Assembly: GCA_003402735.1 (NCBI GenBank)
Contig: QQNE01000017.1
Location: 1 to 52,866, forward strand
Source of the DNA: Verrucomicrobiota bacterium
Lineage (GTDB): Bacteria > Verrucomicrobiota > Verrucomicrobiia > Verrucomicrobiales > DEV007
Length of the DNA: 52,866 bases
Direction of reading: 5' to 3'
Below, piece by piece: positions 16,271-26,723 of the stretch. The position numbers and the translations under genes were made by a program. The notes under the pieces are model-generated. The model worked only from the letters and a program-made list of their open reading frames with translations. It was not told the DNA's origin and made no database searches. Position 1 is the first letter of the stretch. Each line of letters opens with the position of its first letter.

Positions 16271-19200
16271 TCAACGCCTCATCAGAAACTCATCCAGGTT
16301 CAACAATACATTGGCCACCACCGTCCAGGAAGCCAACTCACTCACCGATGCAGAACTCTCTACCGATGACGGACCCAATGGCTGCGTGGCCATCTGAACC
16401 GCTCGTGATTTGCCCTCCTCGGTCTGATACTCCCGCAAGGCCTCCTCGTAAAGAAGGCTCAGGGTCTGCAACTCCTCCGGTGATGGATCCCGCGAAAGGC
16501 ACGCCCGATATCCCTCCCGGATCCCGATGCCTGGGTCTGCCGAACCTTTCTGGGACGCTGCTAGCCTTCGAGCCAGGGCCTGACTGGCCTCCACGAAAAC
16601 GGGATCATTCAACGTCACAAACGCTTGGAGCGGCGTGTTGGTCCGGTTGCGACGGATCGTGCAAACCTCGCGATTGGGCGCATCAAACGTCGCAAAACTC
16701 GCATACGGCGCATTCCGACGAACTTCGGTGTAAACGGCCCTCCGAAACCGATCCTCCCCCTCACTGGCCACCCAGTCATTGCTTCGGCCGAAGGCAGTGG
16801 AAACCCCCATGCCAGGAGCAACGGGCCTAACTGGCGGCCCACCCATTTTCCGACTGAGCAAACCACTGACCGCCAAGGCTTGGTCCCGGACCAATTCGCC
16901 ACTGGGCCGAAAGCGAGGTCCCCTCGCGAGAAGCCGGTTGTCAGGATCCAGTTCATTGAGACGGGGCGTGCTTCGCGAATCCTGACGGTAGGCCCGGCTC
17001 ATCACCATCTGACGCAAAAGCCGTTTCACGTCCCAACCGTGGTCCATGAAGTCGACCGCCAACCAATCAAGCAATTCCGCATGAAATGGGGCTTCTCCCT
17101 GGGAACCAAACTCCTCGCTGGTGCGGACAATCCCCACCCCAAAGATCGATTCCCAATACCGATTCACGACCACCCGGGCGGTCAAGGGGTTCTCGCGACT
17201 GACGAGCCACTTCGCCAGGGCGAGCCGATCCACCGGCCCTGCGCCTGAGGGCGTGGCCTGAAACACTTCGGGAAAGCCTGGCTGAACTTCCTGGCCCAGG
17301 TTCTGCCAATTTCCACGAATCTGCACACGCGTCACCCGTCGCTGATCCTTCGGCAACTCCATCATCACTGGAACCGTCGAAGGCCGGATCCCCTCCAGAT
17401 TTTTCCGCAACACGCCGAGTTGTTTGCGCTCCGCGACCAGTGGAACGGCCACCTCGCGCACGAAGAAGTCACGAATCGCGACCTGCTGGGCTTCCGTCCG
17501 CTCCGCTTTCAGAGTCGACAGAGCCGCCCGAATCGAGTCCGGCAGCGCCGCGATCTGCTCGAGTCCCGAAGCTCCCGTCCACGCGAGGCGCATGGCACCA
17601 ATCGTGTGCCCCTGCCATTGGGAACGATGCTCCAAACTGAGCGCCAACTTTGCGTCCTTCACCCCGACCATTTCAGAAAAGACAAGCGTCAGGGACCTGT
17701 CCTTTCCCGTGAATCCACCGAGCGCCCACCCCTTATCTGCGGCTCCGCGTGCCAAGATCACATCCTTGGGGTTGAATCCAGCCTGACTGACATCCGCAAA
17801 GGCATCGGCAAATCGAACACGCCGTCTACCGCTCACGGAGACCTCATGATTCACTGCTTTGGAGGGCTCCACCGTTTGCTCCCACAGGAGATTTCCATCG
17901 CTCGAATAGAGGGCGATTCGCAGCCGACCCGGGTCCGCCCCCGGCCCGTTGTCTGCTCGTTTCCAGATCATCACCCGATCCACGGGATATTCGGCATTGA
18001 ACTCAACCTCCCACCACTGCGAGGCCCCTCCGCCCGAGGTCAAGGCCACCGCCTTGCCCATGGCCGCCGCTCCCTCCGCCTGTCCATCGATCGCCGCTTG
18101 CGCCATCGCACCAGCCGTCGATGTGGAACTTTGGGTCGCCCGACCGCGAGTCGCCACATTTTCCATCCCACTGAAAACCTCCACTTCAGCCAGCGCAAGT
18201 TGGCGCCCCTCACCACCTGAGGTCTCAACCCGCAACCTCCGGCCTTTGACCGCGTTGGCCGACGGCGGGATGATGTCTGCCCTGACGGTGGACAACACAA
18301 AATTTCCATTTCCATGACCCGGTCCCCCGCCGGGCAAACGGGGATCTGCAAGAGCCTCGAGACGGACTGCGGAAATCGGCGCGTCCAAAGCGACCTCAAG
18401 ATGGGCGACTCCCCCGGATTTTGGGACCGCGGATTCCTCGACGAAGATCCTCCCGTCCGGTTCCACCTTCAAGGGTTTGCCGCCAGCGATCCTTGCCGAC
18501 TCCACCCTGGCCGGGTTCCAAGCCGGCTGGAGGGCAAGACCATCCTCCCACGCTTCCAATCCCGCAAACACCTCGGGCTGAGGGCTGGCAAAACGTTTTT
18601 CCAATTCGGCAATCTGCGCCTCGAGTTCCCCGCGCAACCGCTTCTGCTCCGGAGTGAAAAACGAGGTGACCGGAGTCTCGTCCTTGCGATCGGCATCCGC
18701 GCTTTGGTTGAGAATGGCGAACATCCGGTAATACTCGTCCTGACTGAGCGGGTCATACTTGTGCGTGTGGCACTGCGCGCAGGCCATCGTCGTGCCCATC
18801 CAAACCGCCATGGTCGTATTCACCCGATCCACCACCGCGGCAATCCGGAATTCTTCGTCGCTCGTCCCACCTTCGTTCTGAGTCATCGTGTTTCGGTGAA
18901 ACGCCGTGGCGACCAACTGGTTCTCGTTCCGCCCCGGAACCAAATCTCCCGCAATCTGGTCGATCGTGAACTGATTGAACGGAAGATTGCTGTTGAACGC
19001 AGAAATCACCCAATCCCGATACCCCCAAATCTCCCGCGGCTGGTCGCTTGGATAGCCTGAGCTGTCGGCATAACGAGCCAAGTCTAGCCAAACGGTCGCC
19101 CAATGCTCGCCAAAGGCCGGGCTCGAAAGCAACTCATCCACAAACGAGGCATAGGCACCAGACTTGTCGCCCCTCTCCAACTTCGCGATCTGCTCCCAGG

Positions 19201-19933
19201 AAGGGGGCAACCCGGTCAGATCAAGCGATACCCGTCTCCCAAGAGCCCTGATGTCTGCCTCATCCGATGGTCTCAACCCCTCCTTTTCGAGACGGGCCAG
19301 GAGAAATCGGTCGATCTCATTGAGCGGCCACTTGACGTCCTTGACCGGTGGCGGTGGCGATAACCTTGGAGGAACGTAAGACCAATGTTGGGCATAGTTG
19401 GCTCCCTGACGAATCCACTTTTTGAGGATCTCAATCTCCCTTGCCGACAACCTTGCGCCCTTCGACGGAGGCGGCATCCGCTCCTCCTCATCATCGGTCA
19501 GCAGCCGGAGAAACAATTCACTCGTTTCAGGATGACCAGCCACCACGGCGGAATACCCCCCAAGATCGGCCACGGCCCCATCGCGGAGATCAAGCCTAAG
19601 CCCGGCCTTGCGCTGAGCTTCGTCCGGTCCATGACAGGCGATGCATTGGTTCGACAAGATCGGTCGGATCTGTTGGTTGAAGTCAATTGGTTCCTCGCCC
19701 CCAACCTCCGCTCCCCAGGCAGAATACGCGACGCCGACACAGGCAAAGAGGGTGGTTAAGCGACGGATGCTCCGGGAGAGGACGCCCTGATCATCGAGAA
19801 CGCATGCGAAGTTGCGAGTTCGATGAACGATCGCAACCTGGGAGGCAGGATCCCCAAAGGGACCTTTCAGTGATGGACTCGAGGACGATCCACCCGCCCT
19901 GCGGGAATCAGAAATCTGGCAACAGTTGATCAT
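16271..19933 (-). CDS. PSD1 / DUF1549 / DUF1553 cytochrome-like exported protein
   Basis: Large exported protein, 1220 residues from ATG 19933. A hydrophobic signal-like stretch (LTTLFACVGVAYSAWGA) lies at about residues 59-75, so a later start is likely but no ATG/GTG is near it. Order: PSD1-type planctomycete cytochrome C domain with a CxxCH heme motif (QCIACHG, ~98-104); DUF1549 (~185-420) with a second CxxCH (CAQCHTHKYDP, ~380); an F5/8-type discoidin-like middle (~565-720, 'ATRGRATQSSTST', 'SQWWEVEFNAEYPVDRVMIW'); and DUF1553 (~880-1215, 'FHAELLDWLAVDFMDHGWDV', 'TPLQAFVTLNDPVFVEASQA'). It precedes the DUF1501 gene. The open frame extends upstream to 20626 but there overlaps the lactonase gene and has no family-like sequence. 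Confidence 0.88.
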   Translation of the reverse strand: MINCCQISDSRRAGGSSSSPSLKGPFGDPASQVAIVHRTRNFACVLDDQGVLSRSIRRLTTLFACVGVAYSAWGAEVGGEEPIDFNQQIRPILSNQCIACHGPDEAQRKAGLRLDLRDGAVADLGGYSAVVAGHPETSELFLRLLTDDEEERMPPPSKGARLSAREIEILKKWIRQGANYAQHWSYVPPRLSPPPPVKDVKWPLNEIDRFLLARLEKEGLRPSDEADIRALGRRVSLDLTGLPPSWEQIAKLERGDKSGAYASFVDELLSSPAFGEHWATVWLDLARYADSSGYPSDQPREIWGYRDWVISAFNSNLPFNQFTIDQIAGDLVPGRNENQLVATAFHRNTMTQNEGGTSDEEFRIAAVVDRVNTTMAVWMGTTMACAQCHTHKYDPLSQDEYYRMFAILNQSADADRKDETPVTSFFTPEQKRLRGELEAQIAELEKRFASPQPEVFAGLEAWEDGLALQPAWNPARVESARIAGGKPLKVEPDGRIFVEESAVPKSGGVAHLEVALDAPISAVRLEALADPRLPGGGPGHGNGNFVLSTVRADIIPPSANAVKGRRLRVETSGGEGRQLALAEVEVFSGMENVATRGRATQSSTSTAGAMAQAAIDGQAEGAAAMGKAVALTSGGGASQWWEVEFNAEYPVDRVMIWKRADNGPGADPGRLRIALYSSDGNLLWEQTVEPSKAVNHEVSVSGRRRVRFADAFADVSQAGFNPKDVILARGAADKGWALGGFTGKDRSLTLVFSEMVGVKDAKLALSLEHRSQWQGHTIGAMRLAWTGASGLEQIAALPDSIRAALSTLKAERTEAQQVAIRDFFVREVAVPLVAERKQLGVLRKNLEGIRPSTVPVMMELPKDQRRVTRVQIRGNWQNLGQEVQPGFPEVFQATPSGAGPVDRLALAKWLVSRENPLTARVVVNRYWESIFGVGIVRTSEEFGSQGEAPFHAELLDWLAVDFMDHGWDVKRLLRQMVMSRAYRQDSRSTPRLNELDPDNRLLARGPRFRPSGELVRDQALAVSGLLSRKMGGPPVRPVAPGMGVSTAFGRSNDWVASEGEDRFRRAVYTEVRRNAPYASFATFDAPNREVCTIRRNRTNTPLQAFVTLNDPVFVEASQALARRLAASQKGSADPGIGIREGYRACLSRDPSPEELQTLSLLYEEALREYQTEEGKSRAVQMATQPLGPSSVESSASVSELASWTVVANVLLNLDEFLMRR

Positions 19934-20013
19934 GGCGTGCTGGCCTTTTTCGAACGCATCCGCAGCTGAAACCGGTGCCCCGGCCCTCTCTTGGGTTGGA
20001 TTGGAACTCGAAA

Positions 20014-21165
20014 TCATTTTCCAAACAGGATGCAAATCGGTGACGGGACATTGATCACGCCTTTCGGCAAGAAGGTCAGTTCGCCAACTTTCTCGTCGAT
20101 GCGAAACACCGAAACCGTGTTTGAATCCGCCCCAGCCGCGAGAAGCCATCGACCCGATGGATCGAGATTGATATTCCGAGGAATGGCGCCACGGATGGGC
20201 TCGACTTCCACCACTTGCAAAGCGCCGCTTCCAGGCTCCGCCCTGAAGACCGTGACACTGTCGTGACCTCGGTTCGATGAATAGACAAACCGTCCGTTGG
20301 CGTGAACCAGAATCTCCGCCGCCGAATTGGCGGCCTCCTTGGCCTTCGCCTCTTCTGAAAGGGTCTGCACAGACCCGACCACCTTCGCAGTTCCGGTCGC
20401 CGCATCCCAGCTCAACGTGGTCACCGTCAGAGAAAGCTCGTTGAGGAGAAAGATCCATTTCCCATCGACCGAAAATCGCATGTGTCGCGGTCCCGACCCA
20501 GGGGACACCGCGATCTTGGCATGGGCCTCCATCGAAGGCACCGTCGTCAACCGATAGACAACGATCGCATCCAGTCCGAGATCTGGAACCAAGGCGAAGG
20601 CTCCATCCGGTGAGAATCCGCACCAATGCGGGTGAGGCTTCTCCTGGCGACCCCGGACCACACCAGACCCGCCCTCGTGTCTGCTGAGTTGTGCCGCCCC
20701 CAGCTTTCCGCCTTCATCGAGTGGAAACAGGGCGACGGAACCGCCTCCGTATTGGGCGGTGAGAAGCAACTTGCCTGAAGGATGCACCGCGACATGAGCG
20801 GCCCCACCGTCCCCGGTCGGTGACGTATTGATCGGGGTCAGGGAACCATCCGGGCCCACGGAATATCCCGCGACGCCCGGCCCACCGGGAAAGTTGCCTA
20901 CGGCATAGAGACGGTTTCCATCGGGGCTAAGGGCTAGGAATCCAGGCGAACCGATTTCGGCGGCGAGGGTCGCGGCAGTCAGCTTGCCAGTGGCGGAATC
21001 AAAGCTGGCCCGGTAAATCCCCTTGGAATCTCCGGCCCCGGTCCCGAAGTAAACCGAACGTGGCTCCTCTGCCCGAGCACCCATAATCACGGGAAACGGA
21101 ACGAGAAAACCGAGCACGGTCAACAGACATAACCGGGCGAAGCGATGCGTGGACGAATTCTTCAT
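20014..21165 (-). CDS. Exported lactonase-type beta-propeller protein
   Basis: Product of 383 residues from ATG 21165 (an upstream ATG at 21207 overlaps the preceding gene). A signal peptide covers roughly residues 5-32 (ARLCLLTVLGFLVPFPVIMG, ending ARA). The mature part is a seven-bladed propeller of the 6-phosphogluconolactonase/YbhE-like (lactonase, PF10282) family with repeated 'LALSPDGNRLYAVGNFPGG', 'HVAVHPSGKLLLTAQYGGGS', 'HWCGFSPDGAFALVPDLGLD' and 'NINLDPSGRWLLAAGADSNT'. True PGL enzymes of this family are cytosolic; a signal peptide suggests a periplasmic role, possibly not lactonase at all. It lies between the PQQ-propeller gene (31 bp upstream) and PSD1 gene (80 bp downstream). Confidence 0.85.
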   Translation of the reverse strand: MKNSSTHRFARLCLLTVLGFLVPFPVIMGARAEEPRSVYFGTGAGDSKGIYRASFDSATGKLTAATLAAEIGSPGFLALSPDGNRLYAVGNFPGGPGVAGYSVGPDGSLTPINTSPTGDGGAAHVAVHPSGKLLLTAQYGGGSVALFPLDEGGKLGAAQLSRHEGGSGVVRGRQEKPHPHWCGFSPDGAFALVPDLGLDAIVVYRLTTVPSMEAHAKIAVSPGSGPRHMRFSVDGKWIFLLNELSLTVTTLSWDAATGTAKVVGSVQTLSEEAKAKEAANSAAEILVHANGRFVYSSNRGHDSVTVFRAEPGSGALQVVEVEPIRGAIPRNINLDPSGRWLLAAGADSNTVSVFRIDEKVGELTFLPKGVINVPSPICILFGK

Positions 21166-21196
21166 GAAGCGGAGGCAAATCGTGTGCACTGAAGGG

Positions 21197-22528
21197 CTAT
21201 TTTCCAACGCAGAAGAGCTGCGTATCGGTCCGAATGAACAAATTGCCCTGCGACACCGCGATGCTGGCGCGAGAGATATTCTTCATGGTCGTGCCCATCG
21301 GAGCCTGGTGCAGCAGCTCGTAGGTATCCCCCGCCTTGATCACGAAAACGTCCCCGAGCTGATTCATCAGGTAAATCTTTCCATCGGCACCGGTGGGCGA
21401 GGCCTCAAACTTTTCCCGGCTTCCCGTTCTCTGGGTGTAGATGATCTTGCCAGTCGCGGGATCGATGCAACTCAGGCTGCGAGAGGCACCGTGATCGATG
21501 ACGTAAAAACGGCCCTGATAGAAAAGAGGAGTGGCCACGTCACTGGTGATGGGCACCTCTTTGCTCGGATTGCTGGCCCAGACGACCGCTTCAGGAGCCG
21601 CATGGGTTCCGGACAATCCCGCTTTTACCGCAAAGATCGGCGCATTCTTGGGACCGCACGCGAGGATGACTCCGGCACCGAAAACAGGCGATGGCACAAG
21701 ACGCCACCATTCCTCCTGATGCGCAGGATTCCATGTTCCCCAACGCCAGAGTTCCTTGCCACTCTCCGGATCATGTCCCGTCAAAACGTCACCACCCACC
21801 ACGAGAAGCTCGCGACGACCGTTGAACTCCAGCGGCACCGGGGTTGAATAGGCCTCAAGCGATTCCTTCTTTGCGGCGCTGGGACGCACGTGCCGATAGA
21901 TTTCTTTGCCGGTCCCTGGATCCAGCGCCAGGAGGTAGGACTCTGCCCCTGCCTTGCCGCGTTCATGGACCACTTCATTTCGCTGCAGAACTTGTAGATA
22001 CAGTTTGCCACGCTCCAGAACCGGACTTGAAGAGAACGTCCACTGAAAGGAGAAATCGCCATAGCGCTCGGTCACATCAAACGCCCAAAGCTCCCGCCCC
22101 TCGAAGTCAAAACAAGCCATCGGACCGTTGCCGAAAAAGAAAACGACCTTTTCCCCATCGGTTGTGGCGGAGGAGGAGGCGAAATTGCTCCGGTTGTCGT
22201 AAGCGCCACCCGAAAATGTCTTCCGCCATTTTTCTATCCCGGTCGCACGGTCCAAGCACAAGGCGACCGAACCATCGGTGCCTGCAGCCGCGGTGAGAAA
22301 CACCGAATCCCCCCAGACGACCGGTGTTGACGCCCCTTCACCAGGCAAAACCGTGCTCCAACGCAGATTCTCGGTCTGGGAAAACTTTGTCGGCAAGCCT
22401 GTCTCGGTCGATGAGCCATCCCAATGCAGTCCACGCCAGTTCGGCCAGTTCTCCGCCACCACCCTCAAGGGCAGGCACGGTGAGACACGGGCGCAAATGA
22501 GGGCAAACCGGTGACAAGTCTGATTCAT
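21197..22528 (-). CDS. PQQ-like beta-propeller repeat protein
   Basis: Product of 443 residues from ATG 22528; an in-frame ATG at 22567 would lengthen it by 13. The N-terminus has only a weak hydrophobic stretch. The body has Trp-docking propeller blades: 'WPNWRGLHWDGSSTETGLPT', 'LRWSTVLPGEGASTPVVWGD', 'ALCLDRATGIEKWRKTFSGG', 'LLALDPGTGKEIYRHVRPSA', 'VLTGHDPESGKELWRWGTWN' and 'SLSCIDPATGKIIYTQRTGS'. The 'NWPNWRG' opening is typical of planctomycete/verrucomicrobial outer-membrane-protein-assembly BamB-like propellers of unknown function. No PQQ-dehydrogenase heme motif is present. It is probably the first gene of the four-gene exported-protein operon running to 14773. Confidence 0.85.
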   Translation of the reverse strand: MNQTCHRFALICARVSPCLPLRVVAENWPNWRGLHWDGSSTETGLPTKFSQTENLRWSTVLPGEGASTPVVWGDSVFLTAAAGTDGSVALCLDRATGIEKWRKTFSGGAYDNRSNFASSSATTDGEKVVFFFGNGPMACFDFEGRELWAFDVTERYGDFSFQWTFSSSPVLERGKLYLQVLQRNEVVHERGKAGAESYLLALDPGTGKEIYRHVRPSAAKKESLEAYSTPVPLEFNGRRELLVVGGDVLTGHDPESGKELWRWGTWNPAHQEEWWRLVPSPVFGAGVILACGPKNAPIFAVKAGLSGTHAAPEAVVWASNPSKEVPITSDVATPLFYQGRFYVIDHGASRSLSCIDPATGKIIYTQRTGSREKFEASPTGADGKIYLMNQLGDVFVIKAGDTYELLHQAPMGTTMKNISRASIAVSQGNLFIRTDTQLFCVGK

Positions 22529-22721
22529 AAGGAGCGAGGGGGTGAGGGAAGTCCCCGCCCATACCACGAGAATTGGAACCCACTTGATTCAACCAATTTC
22601 ACGATCCGAGTCCTCCGGCCGCACTCGAGTCCGATGTTTCGGGTCCGCCCGCGAAACCGCGTGGGCTCCCAGACCTGAACCCAAGACTAAGGCTGAACCT
22701 CCGGTCAACACAACTCGTGCC

Positions 22722-22880
22722 AGTGTCTCCCACTCAACATTCCGCATTTTAGAGTTTTTTGTTTCAGGCAGCGAACCAGCCGCTACGCGTTCCTTTTTTG
22801 GGGGGCAGCCTTTCCCGCGGCTTCTGCGTTGCTCGTTGATCACTGAGCCCGCTCAACTCCCGTCGCGTCCCCTGACCTGC
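22722..22880 (+). repeat. MITE-like element, copy 2 (diverged)
   Basis: Read on the plus strand it aligns with the reverse complement of copy 1: agtgtctcccactcaac at the left end against agtgtagcccgtccaac, then a T-rich gttttttgtttc block, agccgctacgcg against agccgcttcgcg, and gcgttgctcgttgatcactg against gcgttgctcgtcggtcactg followed by agcccgctcaactccc. The right end is not recognisable, so it is probably truncated. Confidence 0.55.
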
Positions 22881-23092
22881 GCTCCAGGTCCTCTCGGTAG
22901 GCCCGACATCCCGGATGATTTCAAGAGACTCCTCGTGGTTCGCAAGCAAACCGACGGCATCTTCCGGTTCTCTTGACTGCCGCCTGCGTTGCGCGTCGGT
23001 CAGTGGTGACTGCAAAGCATCCCTCCTCGCGCCTCGGTCGCAGGCAAAACTCCTCGGAATCTGAATCATCTCTTGAGGCTGGGAGGGCCACA

Positions 23093-23202
23093 AGTGTAGC
23101 CCGCTCAACGTTCTGCACTTTATGTTTTTTTGTTTCAAGCAGAGAAATCAGCCGCTATGCGGTTCTTTTTCGGGAGACGCATTCTCCTGGACGGGCTACA
23201 CT
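23093..23202. repeat. MITE-like element, copy 3 (short form)
   Basis: A 110-bp element with perfect 11-bp terminal inverted repeats agtgtagcccg (23093-23103) and cgggctacact (23192-23202). Inside it shares ttctgcactttatg and agccgctatgcgg with copies 1 and 2 but lacks the central part found in them. The right flank is TA-like (cactaag), the left is AA, so one flank has mutated or the duplication is imperfect. Confidence 0.65.
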
Positions 23203-23407
23203 AAGCATGACCGATCAGGCGACCGGCGATGAACGGCCCTCGCCAGCAGAGCACGGGTCGGTGTTCGGGCAGATCTGGCCATAGAACGACGTCGCGCGTT
23301 GGAATAACATAGCGGATGATGGAATCGCAAGGCTGAAAGGCTGACCGCTCTCCTTCCTTCCGGAAGCGAGAGCGGCCGATTGTTGCTGCTTCGTGTCTTT
23401 GTTTCGA

Positions 23408-23845
23408 TTAGCCCTTCGATTGAACCTCCGCCGCTGGGAGATCCGCCTGCGCCGCCGGGGCGACAGAGCTCGGATCATGATCGAGGATCCGCTTCAGGGT
23501 GGTCAGCCCGATCCCCTTGATCCCGACGAGGTCCGTGATCGCGCCGATGGGCCGCGCAGCGATGATCGCGGAGGCCCGGGTGGTAGCGATCCCGTCAATC
23601 TTCAGGAGGCGGTCTTCGGTGGCTTCGTTGAGGAGGATGAGGATGTCCGACTGCCGCTCGGGAGCGACCTGGGCGACAACCTCCTCGGCGCTTCGTTGCA
23701 CGGAGGACTTGGACTCAACGGCCGGCTGTGCTTCATGAGACTTGCCCCCGGGACGGGTGCCGCCGCACATGGCAGGGTCTCCCGCATGAAGGACGGAAGT
23801 CAATGTGAGGGCGGTGACGATGTTGAGGATGCATGCTGTTTTCAT
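23408..23845 (-). CDS. Exported ComEA-like helix-hairpin-helix protein
   Basis: Small protein of 145 residues with a signal peptide (TACILNIVTALTLTSVLHAG, residues 3-22), so probably periplasmic. Residues ~70-120 contain two helix-hairpin-helix motifs of the ComEA type: 'ILILLNEATEDRLLKIDGIA' with the L-N-x-A..L..I-x-G-I pattern, then 'PIGAITDLVGIKGIGLTTLK'. ComEA-type proteins bind DNA during uptake; many similar short exported HhH proteins of unknown role exist. The first motif has LLNEAT instead of the usual N-A-A/N-T-A, so it is slightly diverged. A purine-rich aaaaagaag lies directly before the ATG. It is divergent from the carboxynorspermidine gene. Confidence 0.75.
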   Translation of the reverse strand: MKTACILNIVTALTLTSVLHAGDPAMCGGTRPGGKSHEAQPAVESKSSVQRSAEEVVAQVAPERQSDILILLNEATEDRLLKIDGIATTRASAIIAARPIGAITDLVGIKGIGLTTLKRILDHDPSSVAPAAQADLPAAEVQSKG

Positions 23846-24041
23846 CTTCTTTTTGTGGCTACTGTTTTTGTCTGTTTGTGTTTCTTATGTTTGATTCACC
23901 GCCCGCCGATTTGAACTCGTGAACAGTGTTGTTTCTATTTACACTACATGTTCCTGCGAGCAAACGAAATTTTGTCTCTTTGAACACTTTTTCTGTTTTT
24001 TCCCTCCCTCGGGCAACCCTGACGTTTTTTCCGGGCCTCCG

Positions 24042-24069
24042 TTGACAGCGCGTGGCGCCCCACGATAGT
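24042..24069 (+). promoter_or_regulatory. Candidate sigma70-type promoter for the norspermidine genes
   Basis: A perfect -35 hexamer ttgaca (24042-24047) is followed after 16 bp by gatagt (24064-24069; 4 of 6 matches to the -10 consensus). It faces the gene starting at 24153, giving a leader of about 75 nt. The remaining 307-bp gap between the divergent genes has T-rich runs but nothing else I can name. Confidence 0.4.
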
Positions 24070-24152
24070 CCCGGGCAATTTTCGCGAGCTCCACGGAGGC
24101 CACAATTCCGTATGATGCTGCCAGGGGAGCCGCTGGGACTGTCAAAGCAACG

Positions 24153-25358
<1,206 letters not shown>

Positions 25359-25517
25359 ACTGGCGAACTTGTGAGTCCGATGCAGGGTGGGTGCATCGTC
25401 GTGAGCGAGGAGATCCTCTGCCCTCTCGGAAGGAAAAATCGCCGCTGATTGCATGCGGATTCCGCCGAGCGGGCTAGAGTAGCAAGGGGTCTCCCGACTC
25501 CTCAAGGCCGCCCTAGC

Positions 25518-26723
25518 ATGCACGACACTGTTCCGCTCCCGATCCCGTCCGGTCCCTGTGCCGAGCCCTCCTCGTTGCGAATCGCCCAGGCTTTTCGCGA
25601 GAGCGGCTTGGATACGCCCTGTTTTGTGTTTGACCAGGACCGCTTCCATCAAAACGGCGCGATTCTGCGAGGAATCCAGGATCGCTGCCAGGTGGAGATC
25701 TTGCTGGCGCAGAAAGCCTTCAGCAGCCAAAGCCTCTACCCGTTGCTGCGGCAGTATCTCTCGGGAACAACTTCATCGGGTTTGCACGAGGCCCTCCATG
25801 CGCACCGGCATTTCGGTGGAGAGGTTCATGTCTTCGCACCGGCTTACAAGGACCGGGAGATGGACGAGTTGTTGCGAATCGCTGACCATCTGGTCTTCAA
25901 TTCCCTCGGACAGTGGCAGAGGTTTCGAGAGAAGGTCCTCACCGCCCCCCGGCGACCTTCCCCCGGGTTGCGAGTCAATCCGGAGTATTCGGCAGCGGCT
26001 GCGGCGCTTTACGATCCGTGTGCAGCGGGCTCACGCTTTGGAGTGCTGGCCAGTGCCCTGGAGGGATCGGACCTGAGCGGAATCGAGGGACTTCACTTTC
26101 ACGTGCTCTGCGAAAAGTTTCACGATGCCCTGGAGCAGGCTCTGGGCGCGGTGGAGGATCGGTTCGGCAAGTGGTTGCCGGCGATGAAGTGGCTGAACAT
26201 GGGGGGCGGTCACCTGCTCACCTCGCCGAAATACGATCTCGACCACCTGCACAAGGTATTGTCCAGTTTTGCCAAGCGGCATCCGAACCTGAAGCTGTAT
26301 CTCGAGCCGGGCGAAGCGGTGGCCTACCAGGCAGGATGCCTCATCGGCACGGTCCAGGACATTGTGGAAAACGGGATGAGCATCGCCATCCTAGACCTAT
26401 CGGCGACCTGCCACATGCCGGACGTTCTGGAGATGCCCTACCGGCCGCCACTGCTCGGGGCGGGCGAACCCGGAGAGAAACCGTTCACCTATCGTTTGGG
26501 GGGACCGACCTGCCTCGCGGGAGATGTCATCGGCGACTTCAGTTTCGACAAACCGCTCCAGATCGGTGACCAACTGGTCTTCGAGGACCAGGCTTATTAC
26601 ACGGTCGTGAAAACCACAACCTTCAACGGAGTGAACCTTCCCTCTCTGGCCCTTTACCGGGATCAGCGAGTCGAGTTGATCAAAGAGTTTGGCTACGAGG
26701 ACTTCGCTGAACGCCTCGGCTAA
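25518..26723 (+). CDS. nspC: Carboxynorspermidine decarboxylase
   Basis: PLP-dependent decarboxylase of 401 residues with the alanine-racemase-like fold III, finishing norspermidine/spermidine synthesis by the aspartate-semialdehyde route. Start ATG 25518 gives 'MHDTVPLPIPSG'; an upstream frame to 25449 has no family-like sequence. Visible features: 'LDTPCFVFDQDRFHQNGAIL', 'EILLAQKAFSSQSLYPLLRQ' with the probable PLP lysine Lys66, 'EVHVFAPAYKDREMDELLRI', 'EGLHFHVLCEKFHDALEQAL', 'KWLNMGGGHLLTSPKYDLDH', 'KLYLEPGEAVAYQAGCLIGT' and the C-terminal 'RLGGPTCLAGDVIGDFSFDK' with the conserved Cys. It converges with and overlaps the next minus-strand gene by 4 bp. Confidence 0.93.
   Translation: MHDTVPLPIPSGPCAEPSSLRIAQAFRESGLDTPCFVFDQDRFHQNGAILRGIQDRCQVEILLAQKAFSSQSLYPLLRQYLSGTTSSGLHEALHAHRHFGGEVHVFAPAYKDREMDELLRIADHLVFNSLGQWQRFREKVLTAPRRPSPGLRVNPEYSAAAAALYDPCAAGSRFGVLASALEGSDLSGIEGLHFHVLCEKFHDALEQALGAVEDRFGKWLPAMKWLNMGGGHLLTSPKYDLDHLHKVLSSFAKRHPNLKLYLEPGEAVAYQAGCLIGTVQDIVENGMSIAILDLSATCHMPDVLEMPYRPPLLGAGEPGEKPFTYRLGGPTCLAGDVIGDFSFDKPLQIGDQLVFEDQAYYTVVKTTTFNGVNLPSLALYRDQRVELIKEFGYEDFAERLG

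Larger units (their letters stand above)
22529..23407. other. Gene-free stretch with decayed repeat copies
   Basis: About 880 bp between the PQQ-propeller and HhH-protein genes. I see no credible coding sequence on either strand. It contains two recognisable copies of the MITE-like family (listed separately) and a third fragment at about 22975-23035 (ctgcgttgcgcgtcggtcagtg and following) that resembles the inner part of copy 1. The promoter of the minus-strand exported-protein operon should lie near 22530-22700, but I could not pick a convincing one. Confidence 0.6.

Noticed and set aside
19934..20626. Upstream extension of the PSD1 frame to 20626 (231 extra codons).
   Set aside because: It overlaps the lactonase gene in another frame and has no family-like sequence; the true start is near 19933 or later.
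25470..25480. cgggctagagt, similar to the MITE end cgggctacact.
   Set aside because: Two mismatches in 11 bases and no second end or internal similarity nearby; judged chance.
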